Shown here: piece by piece, positions 25,221-33,098 of the stretch
Numbering within the stretch: position 1 is the first letter of the stretch
How the letters are laid out: the number at the start of each line of letters is the position of its first letter
Source: Acidobacteriaceae bacterium
Lineage (GTDB): Bacteria > Acidobacteriota > Terriglobia > Terriglobales > Acidobacteriaceae
Reading direction: 5' to 3'
Length of the DNA: 41,599 nucleotides
Assembly (NCBI GenBank): GCA_003135475.1
Contig: PLBW01000064.1
Location: forward strand, 1-41,599
The notes under the pieces: model-generated
Databases searched by the model: none
The model's input: the letters and a program-made list of their open reading frames with translations, nothing else
Told to the model about the DNA's origin: nothing
Position numbers and translations under genes: made by a program

Positions 25221-27034
25221 CTGGTCACCCCAAGGAAAAACGAGGATATTTTGGCGGGCGGAAGACCTGACGCGCTGAAGCCCTGCGAAAGGTGTGCGTA
25301 TCCCCCCGTCAAGTACATTTTACGGAATTGGTACTGCAGCAGCGCATTCATTCCCTCAAATTCGTTGGAAGACCCAATGCCGGCATTCACCGTGTTGGTC
25401 GATGATTTGGAGTAACTGGCCGACACGGTCAGCTTGCGCAGCGGCGTACTGCCAAGCCCGACTCCGTAGCTGGTTCCACCATAAAGGGTGATCAGGTCCG
25501 ATGGTATGATCGGCGACAGGTTCAGCGGCAGTATCCCGCCCCCGGTAATAAGTCCGATGCCATTCGATTTGGCGTAATTGGCATTGAGATTGATGTACTG
25601 TTTCCACCCAAAGCCGGTCGTGTAACCCTGGCTGCTGCTGTTCGTACCGGGTAGGTTAGTCAGGCCGCTGCGGCTGAAGTTTGCCGCTCCGCTCCAATTG
25701 AAGCTGCCGAAGCGGCGTCTCACATTCCCCGAGTAGTTATAGTACGAAGTCGTATAGGTGATCAGCAGGGTCGAGACATTCTGCGCGTAGTTGAAAGACC
25801 CGCCCACAAACCACTGGCCGATTCGGCGCGTATAGTTCGTGTTGATCGAGAAACCGAGTGCGTTCTGGCTGCTGTTGTCCACCATGCTGTCAATCAAGCT
25901 CAGGCCAGTGTTCAATGAGCCGCCCAGGAGACCATGCGCGTAGGTGACACCCGCGCCAAAGGACGTTGCTCCGAAGTTTTCCCCCAGGTAAGTCTGATCG
26001 CGGCGATCGACTTGAGCCTGGAGCTGCAGGTTCGGCGCCAGGGAATAACTTGCCGTCCCGTTCAGGTCCCAGGCATGCGACGATTGCAGGTCGTTTGCCG
26101 GCAGAAGGTTACTGCCCGACTGGAGCAACGATTGAAAGATAATTCCAGCCAGATTATCGGTGTAGCTACCCGTCATTGCCATATGCAGCTTGTCGGTAGG
26201 TTGCACCCCCGCGCTGGCAACCACTGTATCAAAGCTCCCCTTGTAGCTATAGCCAAGGTAATCCGTATCAATATTTGACCGGTAGAAGCTGGCGCTAAAT
26301 TGTCCTTGCAGGGGAAGTTTATGCGACACGTTCAAGCCGTACCCGCTGTTGTCGGTAGTGATGGTCCCCGTCTGCGAGCCCTGGAAAACCTGTGGCACGA
26401 GTGCGTTGGAAGCTCCCGTCTGATAAGAAGCCGCCAGATTGAAACCCGCAATCGAGTAACTTGAGCTCAGGCCGAAGGAATGAAAGTTGGATCTCCCATT
26501 GCTATTTTCCCCATACACCGAGTACTGGTTGTTGCCCATCTGGAAATTTGCCGTGAGGCTGGGCCAGTCGGGAAGGAACTCGCTCCAGTTAATCCCAAAG
26601 GTGTCGCTATTGCCGTGGGTGGTGAAGTTGGGCAACCCGGGAACGGCAAATTGTCCCTCGCTGTTATACGCCTTGGCGTAGCTGATCGATCCCGGAAAAT
26701 GGCTGCCGTTGAAGATGGAACTGGAGAAATTGACGCCGCTGCTGTCGGAGATGGATTGGAAGTTGGAGTTGGCCCGCGACTGCCCGTAATAAGGCGAGAG
26801 ATTGAAGGAGACAAAATTGGGACTGTAGTAATAGCCGGAGGCAGTGGCATTGCCCCCTACACTGACGCCGTGTGACGACTGAATCTCATTGCCATAGTCT
26901 GCGCTGTAGCCGGCGGAAACCACCCCGCTCAGGTTGCTGCTCAGCTCGCCCACCTGGATCTGGCCAGCCGCCGGCAGCACCCAAAACAACAGCCCGGCTA
27001 TCCCGCAAAACGCATCTCGGATAATACGGCGCAC
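25202..27034 (-). CDS. Outer-membrane beta-barrel protein (porin-like)
   Basis: This is a 610-residue protein from GTG 27034, chosen because GACGAGG lies just upstream and the start gives a good signal peptide (RRIIRDAFCGIAGLLFWVLPAAG). The frame is open further, but that part overlaps the PpiC gene. The mature protein is a long series of alternating hydrophobic/polar strands rich in Ser, Asn, Gly and Tyr (for example FGLSSSYSIAGFNLAASYQTG), and ends in ...TRWFNFF with a C-terminal Phe, the signal for the BAM machinery. It has more than 20 likely strands. No Pfam family was recognised. Next to multihaem cytochromes it is a candidate for the insulating sheath of a trans-outer-membrane electron conduit, by analogy with MtrB/OmbB. 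Confidence 0.8.
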   Translation of the reverse strand: MRRIIRDAFCGIAGLLFWVLPAAGQIQVGELSSNLSGVVSAGYSADYGNEIQSSHGVSVGGNATASGYYYSPNFVSFNLSPYYGQSRANSNFQSISDSSGVNFSSSIFNGSHFPGSISYAKAYNSEGQFAVPGLPNFTTHGNSDTFGINWSEFLPDWPSLTANFQMGNNQYSVYGENSNGRSNFHSFGLSSSYSIAGFNLAASYQTGASNALVPQVFQGSQTGTITTDNSGYGLNVSHKLPLQGQFSASFYRSNIDTDYLGYSYKGSFDTVVASAGVQPTDKLHMAMTGSYTDNLAGIIFQSLLQSGSNLLPANDLQSSHAWDLNGTASYSLAPNLQLQAQVDRRDQTYLGENFGATSFGAGVTYAHGLLGGSLNTGLSLIDSMVDNSSQNALGFSINTNYTRRIGQWFVGGSFNYAQNVSTLLITYTTSYYNYSGNVRRRFGSFNWSGAANFSRSGLTNLPGTNSSSQGYTTGFGWKQYINLNANYAKSNGIGLITGGGILPLNLSPIIPSDLITLYGGTSYGVGLGSTPLRKLTVSASYSKSSTNTVNAGIGSSNEFEGMNALLQYQFRKMYLTGGYAHLSQGFSASGLPPAKISSFFLGVTRWFNFF

Positions 27035-27050
27035 TGCATATACCTCGTCC

Positions 27051-28067
27051 CTACAGCACCTCGACCTTGGCGCCCTGGTGCAGTTGCTTGTCGAAGCTGG
27101 CGCGCAGGTCGTTGGTCTTCTTCTGCTGCAGCTCCTTTTGCAGAGAGGCTTTGACATCTTCAAATTTCGCTTTGCCGGCAGGAATGTGCTTAACCAGCCG
27201 AACGATGGTGTAAGCCTGCTCAACCTGGATAAGGTCGCTGACCTGGCCCGGCTGCATGGCCGCCAGTGCCTGCACCACGACGGGCGGCAGCTTGGCGCGA
27301 TCTACCGGCTTGTGGAAACCCATCATCACGCGGTAGTCATCTTCGGAGATCTTTTCCGCCAGCATGCCAAACGCTTCATCGGTTTTCGCCGCTTTCGCCT
27401 GTTTGAGCGCATCATCGGCCCGCTTGCGCTGCTCTTTCAACAGGCTTGGGGTCGGCTTTTCCGGCGGCAGGAGGGTAATGGTCTGAAAAGCGAAGGATTC
27501 GGGATACTTAAATCGCTCCGGGTTCTTATCGTAGTAGGCCTTCAACTCGGCCAGGCTCACCGTGGACTTGTTGTCCACTTCGGCCTTCAGCAGTTGGTCA
27601 ATCAACAGCGAGCGCTTGATCTTTTCGCGCAATAGCTGTTCCGAGCCTTGAAATTCTGCCTTCAGGAACTGGTGGTACTCCTCGGGAGTGGCGAACTGTT
27701 TGCGAAAATCCGCTTCCGCACGGCTCAGACGTTCAGGCGAAACTGTCATCTTCCGCCGCTGCGCCTCCTGATAGACCAGTTCCTCGAAGATAATCATCTT
27801 CAGCGCGCCGCGGCGGATGCCCGGTTCCATCTCCGCAGGAATGTTGCCGTTATGCTGGCGCGCATAAGGAAACATGGTGAACATCTCAGTCTGCAAATCG
27901 CGGTCCGTAAGCACCGCCCCGTTCACCCGCGCCACCGGCTTGCCGCTGGGTTGGCCGGTTGTCTTTTGCGGGCCTGAGAACTGGGTGGGGGCGTGTGAAG
28001 CAACCTGGGCGGATGCCGCGGAGACTGTGAGCAGAACTATAGCGATTGCATTCCGGTACTTCATCAC
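27051..28067 (-). CDS. PpiC/SurA-like periplasmic peptidyl-prolyl isomerase
   Basis: This is a 338-residue parvulin-type foldase. A signal peptide (1-20, ...VSAASA) is followed by a SurA-like N-terminal chaperone region (VARVNGAVLTDRDLQTEMFTM, then MIIFEELVYQEAQRR). A LKAYYDKNPERFKYPESFAFQTI linker leads to a parvulin domain with GMLAEKISED...GFHKPVDRAKLPPVV, then MQPGQVSDLIQVEQAYTIVRL, which is the conserved PpiC ending. It would help fold exported or outer-membrane proteins in the periplasm. It lies 16 bp upstream of the beta-barrel gene and 65 bp downstream of the tetrahaem cytochrome, so it probably serves those two products. Confidence 0.9.
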   Translation of the reverse strand: MMKYRNAIAIVLLTVSAASAQVASHAPTQFSGPQKTTGQPSGKPVARVNGAVLTDRDLQTEMFTMFPYARQHNGNIPAEMEPGIRRGALKMIIFEELVYQEAQRRKMTVSPERLSRAEADFRKQFATPEEYHQFLKAEFQGSEQLLREKIKRSLLIDQLLKAEVDNKSTVSLAELKAYYDKNPERFKYPESFAFQTITLLPPEKPTPSLLKEQRKRADDALKQAKAAKTDEAFGMLAEKISEDDYRVMMGFHKPVDRAKLPPVVVQALAAMQPGQVSDLIQVEQAYTIVRLVKHIPAGKAKFEDVKASLQKELQQKKTNDLRASFDKQLHQGAKVEVL

Positions 28068-28094
28068 CGCTCCTCACCCCTGAGGTTAAAGATT

Positions 28095-28117
28095 GAGGGG
28101 AGGAAATTCCTCCCCTC
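28095..28117 (-). terminator. Hairpin after the tetrahaem cytochrome gene
   Basis: A near-perfect inverted repeat, GAGGGGAGG...CCTCCCCTC, with a 5-nt AAATT-type loop lies 15 bases past the tetrahaem stop and before the PpiC gene. On the minus strand it is followed by AATCTTTAACC, a poor U-tract. It may be a partial terminator or an mRNA-stabilising hairpin that sets cytochrome and foldase levels apart. Confidence 0.6.
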
Positions 28118-28132
28118 GGTTAAGGCGACAAA

Positions 28133-29005
28133 CTAGAAGGTTGTCGGAATGGCGTCGCCGCCGTTCATTTCGTTGGCTTCGCCACCATGGCACTGACGGC
28201 AGAATTGCGCCGTCTGGTTGGAGCCGGCCGTTCCGCTGCCCGGGTTGTAGGGCGCGCGGATGAAGAACATCGTCTTGTAGATGCCCGGAGGCAGACCTGA
28301 CTTCGAAGCGGTGACCTTCACCACATTCATGAGGTGCTGGTTGTGGCAGGTCGTGCAGGTAACCACAGCGGTGTTGTTATAGGCGCTCAGGCTGACGAAG
28401 AAGCCGTAGTTAACTTTGAACTCAGACGACTTCGGGCCGTTCATGTTGATTACGCCATTGGTTTCGGTGCAATCCCAGTCATACGTGCCACCGCAGCTAA
28501 CCGCCGCATTCAAGCCCACCGGATGGTCGTTGAGGTAATCGCCGGTACCGTTGCCGTCCTTGCCGAGCAGGGTCGGAATGACGTTCTTGGTTCCATAAGT
28601 TGGCGGCAGGCTCTCATAGACCTGGTTCCTCATCATGGCGCCTTGGGCGTAGTTACCGTCGTGGCAGCTCAGGCACAAGGTGATGTTGAGGTCAGGTGTG
28701 GAACCGGTAAATCCAATCAAGGTCTCCGAGTAATTGTGCCCGGGACCGGTTCCGCCGAAGAGCAGGGTTTTGCCGACCAGATTGCCTACGTCCTGGCCCC
28801 ACAGTGCGACGTCGCCGGAGGTAGTATCGCCAGAGCCGTTGATGCCGTTGCCCCACGCGCCGCTATGCGGAGCGTGGCAGGCAGCGCAGCCGCGGCCGTA
28901 GTTAAGGTGAGCGCCCAGAACGTCAGACGTTGGGCCGCCCATCTGGGCCATCGCGAACATCCCGAAGGCCAGAATCGTGAGGGTTACTAGAATTACTTTT
29001 TTCAT
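28133..29005 (-). CDS. Tetrahaem c-type cytochrome, OmcE-like candidate
   Basis: This is a 290-residue exported cytochrome. A signal peptide (1-20, FGMFAMA) is followed by GAHLNYGRGCAACHAPHSG. Four CXXCH motifs bind haem at His44, His115, His211 and His273. Five other histidines (33, 47, 90, 151, 214) are enough for four bis-His haems, including NDHPVG, a motif often seen in such cytochromes. Cys161 and Cys169 may form a disulfide. The long Gly/Asn/Ser/Tyr-rich linkers with only four haems recall the small cytochromes that polymerise into extracellular filaments (OmcE type). This is a resemblance in size, haem number and gene context, not a demonstrated match. AGGAG lies before the ATG. Confidence 0.85.
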   Translation of the reverse strand: MKKVILVTLTILAFGMFAMAQMGGPTSDVLGAHLNYGRGCAACHAPHSGAWGNGINGSGDTTSGDVALWGQDVGNLVGKTLLFGGTGPGHNYSETLIGFTGSTPDLNITLCLSCHDGNYAQGAMMRNQVYESLPPTYGTKNVIPTLLGKDGNGTGDYLNDHPVGLNAAVSCGGTYDWDCTETNGVINMNGPKSSEFKVNYGFFVSLSAYNNTAVVTCTTCHNQHLMNVVKVTASKSGLPPGIYKTMFFIRAPYNPGSGTAGSNQTAQFCRQCHGGEANEMNGGDAIPTTF

Positions 29006-29395
29006 GAGATCGATCTCCTGATATGGACTGCAGTTTTTGATTCCGAACTCCCGGAGACCCTAGGCCCCGATGGCCTCCGCTAGTGGTAACAGCAACTGGC
29101 TGGCCGAAGAATGAACGGCGGCTCATTTTTATGTAACTTATTAAAAATGCTGGTGTTGTGAGGGTCGTGCACACTCAGCTTTAGCTTCTCCGGGTGGGTG
29201 AAATGATCCACTTGGCAGGACTAGCTGGTTAAATGCCCCAATCGGAGCAAAAGCTGGATAAGTTTCGTAATGGGAAACATCGGGAGGAAACTACAGCGGA
29301 GCCTTCAGTCGCGCTCACAAGGATACAACTTTGGATGTAGGCTGTGGGAGGGAATTGCCGTGTCTCCGGCTGCTGGATTCCAGGGCCGGTTTGCG
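29006..29395 (-). promoter_or_regulatory. Long 5' leader/promoter region of the tetrahaem operon
   Basis: About 390 non-coding bases lie upstream of the tetrahaem gene. An AT-rich stretch (about 29125-29150, minus strand TTTTTAATAAGTTACATAA) is the best promoter candidate. Just before the ATG, GAGATCGATCTC (29006-29017) is a perfect 12-bp palindrome overlapping the AGGAG ribosome-binding site. Several small hairpins (for example AGGCC...GGCCT near 29065) can form. No known riboswitch was confirmed. Confidence 0.45.
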
Positions 29396-29427
29396 TCAGG
29401 GCACCGCTTTCTTTAGCCGTGCCCTGA
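29396..29427 (-). terminator. Strong hairpin after the first NHL gene
   Basis: TCAGGGCAC and GTGCCCTGA pair perfectly (9 bp), continue after one mismatch with GCT/AGC, and enclose a 6-nt loop. It starts about 50 bases past the NHL stop on the minus strand. There is no T-run, so it may be an intrinsic terminator without U-tract or a processing/stability hairpin separating the two halves of the cluster. Confidence 0.6.
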
Positions 29428-29475
29428 TACAAAGCAAAGTGGTTCTCTTAAGAGCGCCTATCCACGCTCGAACTT

Positions 29476-30762
29476 CTACTTCTTGACTTCGGGCTTGGCC
29501 TGCGCCGCCTGCTGCGTCGTCGCTGGCGGCTCGTTGGCCGCCTTCTGGCCGCCTCGCTGCGCTTCCTTCTCCTTCTTGACCTGCTCGGCTTCGGCATCGG
29601 TGATGTAGCGGAATTGCTGCACTCGGCCGGGGTACTGCTCCGAGGTGAAGACGCGGTTGTTCTTGTCGATTGCAACCCCGACCAGCGATTCAAACTGGCC
29701 CGGATAATGACCAGGTCCGCCGATGTAAGTCAGCAGTTGTCCCTCGCGATTGAAAACCTGCAACTGATTCTGCATCGCATCAGCCACCCAGATGTGCCCA
29801 TCGCCGTCCACCGCAATCCCCTTGGGCCGGGCAAAATATCCGGGACCGTCGCCGTTCTTGCCGAAGGTACTGAGGAACTTGCCGTCGGCATCGAAGATTT
29901 CTACCCGATCGTTGAGAGTGTCGGTGACGTAAACGTTGCCGTCCTTGTCGAGGGCCACACCTTGGGGCGCGGCAAAATCTCCCGGTTCCGTGAGGAAGTG
30001 GTTCTTGCCGGAAGTGCCAATCTTGCGCAACAGCTTGAGGCTGTCTGCGTCGTAAACCAGCACCTGGTCCTGTTGGGTATCCACGATGTAAAGAAACCGG
30101 TTCTCCTTGTCAATCGCCAGTCCCACCGGATCGACCAGGCCCTTGTCAATCTGGTCCACCACCTCATGCTTGGCGTTGAAAATCAGCACCCGGCGCAGCT
30201 TTCCATCGGAAACGAAGATGCGGTCGTCGTCGTCGATGGCTAGACCGTTGATCAGGCCGAAGTGCGCCTCGTAACCGTTGCGAATCAGCACCACATCCCG
30301 GGTTTCCGTGTTGAAGATGAAGATCGCCCCTACCCTTTGGTCGGCCACATAAAGCTGGCCCTTGGAGTCCACTGCCATGCCGTAAGGACCAAGCAGTTGG
30401 AAGGGGAAATTCTTAAGATTTTCCTTTTCGTCCTGCGGCTTGGAGCCTGCCAGCCGGTCCATCCAGCCCTGCTTGGGCTTGGGTTTCGACGCGGCCGGGG
30501 TATGGTCGATCTTCATCCCCGCGTAGTAGGCGATGTAACGAACTCGCGGAATGGACGGCGGCTGCGGCCAGACGAGTTTGGAAATGTCGATCTTGGACAG
30601 ATCGACCATTTGTTCTAAACCTGGTCGGGAGGGGGCCGCTTCGGTCTTCTTTTTCTTGCCGGCATAAACCGAAACGGGCGAAGCCAGCCCCACCATTAAC
30701 ACGACCGCCAGCGCCATCCCAGCTTTGCCGCGGCAAAAACGAGTTGGGTAAATCGTAAGCAT
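29476..30762 (-). CDS. Exported NHL-repeat beta-propeller protein (first copy)
   Basis: This is a 428-residue protein from ATG 30762, which has GGAG ten bases upstream; in-frame ATGs further up lack a site or overlap the cytochrome. A signal segment (about 12-34, MALAVVLMVGLASPVSVYA) is followed by a KKKKTEAAP linker, then WPQPPSIPRVRYI and six NHL repeats (about residues 125-395), for example GVALDKDGNVYVTDTLNDRVEIFDADG. The C-terminal 50 residues are charged, Gln/Ala-rich and probably disordered. It lies 26 bp downstream of the 16-haem cytochrome and is a paralogue of the propeller at 24117-25220. I infer a scaffold for cytochrome assembly or secretion. Confidence 0.88.
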   Translation of the reverse strand: MLTIYPTRFCRGKAGMALAVVLMVGLASPVSVYAGKKKKTEAAPSRPGLEQMVDLSKIDISKLVWPQPPSIPRVRYIAYYAGMKIDHTPAASKPKPKQGWMDRLAGSKPQDEKENLKNFPFQLLGPYGMAVDSKGQLYVADQRVGAIFIFNTETRDVVLIRNGYEAHFGLINGLAIDDDDRIFVSDGKLRRVLIFNAKHEVVDQIDKGLVDPVGLAIDKENRFLYIVDTQQDQVLVYDADSLKLLRKIGTSGKNHFLTEPGDFAAPQGVALDKDGNVYVTDTLNDRVEIFDADGKFLSTFGKNGDGPGYFARPKGIAVDGDGHIWVADAMQNQLQVFNREGQLLTYIGGPGHYPGQFESLVGVAIDKNNRVFTSEQYPGRVQQFRYITDAEAEQVKKEKEAQRGGQKAANEPPATTQQAAQAKPEVKK

Positions 30763-30788
30763 CTTCACTATTCTCCACATCCTAAAAT

Positions 30789-32219
30789 CTATTTCGTAAT
30801 CACCCTCATGTCGAACCGGTTCTTGTGGCAGTTGTCGCAAAACGCCATGTTGTTGGCCTGGTCCTTCGCCAGCAGATCGGGCTGGGCGGAAGAATGCGGC
30901 TGGTGGCAGCTCAGGCAGCTCATAGGATACTTGACCTTGGTAATGTTCGCCGGATCCATGACGTCACCAACCGGGTGGGCCTCCGTCGGATGGCCCAGGC
31001 CGTATCGCAATGGAAGTATTGCCACCTTGTTCTTCACATAGTAGTCGGCGGGCAGCTTCACCTTCCCATTGAAGATGGTCAGCAGGTGTTCGGATTCCAA
31101 CTTCTCCGGTCGCGAATCCGGGCCATGACACTCCAGACATAACGCATTACCTTGCGCCCGCAGCAGCTTCGGATTGTTCCCGCCATGCGGCTCGTGGCAG
31201 GTGGCGCAGCCTTGGCCAAACGCCGGTTGATGCAGGTGCGCTTTCTTCATCTGCTCCGCTTGTTCACTGTGGCAGGTGAGACATGCGTTAACCGGATCAG
31301 GCTGCAAAAAGCCCGGCGTCGCTCCGGCGTGCGGATTGTGGCAGGCAATGCATTCGCCCTGCGCGCCCGGATGTTGCACCTTCGCCTTCTCAATCTGCTC
31401 TGCCTGATCGCTGTGGCAGGTAACGCAGAGGGCCTTGGTGTCGCTCTGGGTCAGCACCACCTTGCCGTCTTTGGCGGGCGCGTGACAGGTATCGCAGCTC
31501 CCGCTGGCGAAGGGCGCATGCGTGAACGCCTGCATCAGCTTGGGCTGCGACGACTGGTGGGGATCGTGGCACTGCACGCAATTGGCAGTGGCGAACGGTT
31601 GCCCTTGATGCGCCTTGATCAAGCCAGCGTCCTTGGGATCGTGGCAATCGAGGCACAGCGCCGGAGGCGCCTTGGCCAGGTGATAGTCAAACTCGATCTT
31701 GCCCTTCTCCCCGACCTTGTGAGTAATGTGGCAAGTGTCGCAGCCCATATCCAGCGCGGCGTGCCGGCTGCCTTTGTCGGGAACGTTGAGCCCCTTGTTG
31801 TGGCAGGTCAGGCAAAGGTTCTCTTTGGCCCCGCCCGAAGTCGGCTTCAGCAGTTGGTTCTTGTTGTCCGAAGTGTGCGGATCGTGACACTTGAGGCAAT
31901 CACGAACTGCCGGAGGATGGACCGTGCCTTTCAGGTCGGCAGCGTTCTTGTCGGCGTGGCAGGTAAGACAAAGCGAGTATGGCGTTGCAGTGATAAGCTT
32001 CACGCGAGTGACATCTTTGCTCACCCGCACTTCGTGGCAACTTGTGCAACCGGTCGCGATGGCAGAGTGGACGAACTTGCCCTTCGCCTTGTCCTCATGA
32101 CACTCAATGCACTTGGCGGAGGGTGTGTCCTTGTCCAGCGGTACCGGATGTGTGGCCGCGCCGCAGAGTCCGGCGCTCAAAATCAGGCCCAATCCCAGAA
32201 ACAACCGCATTGCCCTCAC
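30789..32219 (-). CDS. Sixteen-haem c-type cytochrome
   Basis: This is a 476-residue exported cytochrome from GTG 32219, chosen because GGGGAGG lies six bases upstream and gives MRAMRLFLGLGLILSAGLCGA as signal peptide. I count sixteen CXXCH motifs: CIECH, CTSCH, CLTCH, CLKCH, CLTCH, CDTCH, CLDCH, CVQCH, CDTCH, CVTCH, CIACH, CLTCH, CATCH, CLECH, CLSCH, CDNCH. Most are paired about 30 residues apart with CH(D/N/E)PH contexts, the doubled-CXXCH architecture. One haem per 30 residues makes it a wire-like periplasmic or outer-membrane electron carrier. It is the first structural gene after the sigma-factor pair and is followed 26 bp later by an NHL propeller. Confidence 0.93.
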   Translation of the reverse strand: MRAMRLFLGLGLILSAGLCGAATHPVPLDKDTPSAKCIECHEDKAKGKFVHSAIATGCTSCHEVRVSKDVTRVKLITATPYSLCLTCHADKNAADLKGTVHPPAVRDCLKCHDPHTSDNKNQLLKPTSGGAKENLCLTCHNKGLNVPDKGSRHAALDMGCDTCHITHKVGEKGKIEFDYHLAKAPPALCLDCHDPKDAGLIKAHQGQPFATANCVQCHDPHQSSQPKLMQAFTHAPFASGSCDTCHAPAKDGKVVLTQSDTKALCVTCHSDQAEQIEKAKVQHPGAQGECIACHNPHAGATPGFLQPDPVNACLTCHSEQAEQMKKAHLHQPAFGQGCATCHEPHGGNNPKLLRAQGNALCLECHGPDSRPEKLESEHLLTIFNGKVKLPADYYVKNKVAILPLRYGLGHPTEAHPVGDVMDPANITKVKYPMSCLSCHQPHSSAQPDLLAKDQANNMAFCDNCHKNRFDMRVITK

Positions 32220-32417
32220 AAACTGCCTCCCCACCTTAGACTAACTATGTGTGCACGTCGATTACCGCGAGCCTCCGAAGCCGCCGGGATTTGCCTCTGA
32301 CCACGCTAAGTTGCTGTTTTGGAGACAATTAGGTGGTCTCAGGATTTCTCCGTTAGCATCCCGGAAAGCTCGGATTGAGACTCGCGGAATGGGTTTTCCT
32401 CCGCATGTAAAGGTGAA

Positions 32418-32446
32418 ATCCCCCACCAAGTTGCCTTGCGGGGAAT
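32418..32446 (-). terminator. Hairpin between the sigma-factor pair and the cytochrome operon
   Basis: On the minus strand ATTCCCC pairs with GGGGGAT around an inner AAG-GCAA-CTT hairpin, followed by TTTC, about 20 bases past the membrane-protein stop. A weak terminator is plausible. The remaining 200 bases (32220-32417) would then hold the cytochrome promoter; no consensus was seen. Confidence 0.45.
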
Positions 32447-32465
32447 CCTGGGCTTTCTCCCTGGA

Positions 32466-33098
32466 CTACAGGCACGGGGTCTCTCTCTCAAACGCGAGCA
32501 ACTGCTCGATCTCCTTTTGACGCCTTCCGCGACGTCGCTTCCTCAGGTAGAGGAAGATCGGCAACCATATGGCGAGCAGCACAAAAAATGGCAAAGAGTT
32601 CAGCATGAATTCCCGTGGGTTGCCAAGCGAGCTGATCAGCGCCGGCACGATAACTAGCGCCATCCCCACAAAACAAGGTATCAGAACGAGCCAGACACGC
32701 CGCTCAAAGTCGCGCCCTTTCTCCAGTTGGCTTCTGTACCACTGGAGCGTGGTATTCAGTGGCGCATCCGGCGCCAGCCGCGCCGGCCAAACCCACTTGT
32801 ACAGTAGAAACAGGAGAGCGAGGCCCCAGAGACTTAACAGGCCAAGCCCCATGCGGGTGCTCCAAAGGCTTAGCGGGTGGCCCACCCCCCACCAAACATG
32901 GTTAACCTTGATGAGGTTCCATGCGAAGAACACGGAAAGGACGAGCCCGATGATTGCATCCCGGAGCACTTGAGAGCGAACTCCCTTCTGACGTTTTTGC
33001 GCCTTAAGGCGTAGTTGAGCTGCTGACATTTTGAAACCCTCCGTACGTTGTTTTTGCCAGATATTTTGCGGGTCGTTCATCGGGAACTCACTTGGCAT
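32466..33098 (-). CDS. Membrane protein partner of the ECF sigma factor
   Basis: This is a 210-residue protein from ATG 33098, which has a GGAGG five bases upstream inside the sigma-factor gene. A soluble N-terminus (NDPQNIWQKQRTEGFKMSAAQLR) is followed by four hydrophobic segments (two around a NLIKVNHVWWG loop, then WLVLIPCFVGMALVIVPAL and FFVLLAIWLPIFLYL) and a very basic tail (RKRRRGRRQKE). Proteins with this QN.WQ.Q.TEGF..S start commonly follow ECF sigma genes in Acidobacteriota and could be anti-sigma factors, but no zinc-binding anti-sigma motif is present. The 11-bp overlap with the sigma gene supports joint regulation. Confidence 0.7.
   Translation of the reverse strand: MPSEFPMNDPQNIWQKQRTEGFKMSAAQLRLKAQKRQKGVRSQVLRDAIIGLVLSVFFAWNLIKVNHVWWGVGHPLSLWSTRMGLGLLSLWGLALLFLLYKWVWPARLAPDAPLNTTLQWYRSQLEKGRDFERRVWLVLIPCFVGMALVIVPALISSLGNPREFMLNSLPFFVLLAIWLPIFLYLRKRRRGRRQKEIEQLLAFERETPCL

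Noticed and set aside
29375-29427. Possible GEMM (cyclic-di-GMP/cGAMP) riboswitch: minus strand has GACGCAAA followed by a CCGGC...GCCGG hairpin
   Set aside because: The 5' half needed for GEMM (GGCAAACC plus GNRA hairpin) is replaced by a long perfect stem that uses up the same bases, and an 8-base match is expected by chance in a window of this size. A covariance search would decide.
31152-32300. A 382-codon open frame opposite the 16-haem cytochrome
   Set aside because: The other strand has sixteen CXXCH motifs and a signal peptide; the antisense frame is composition-driven.
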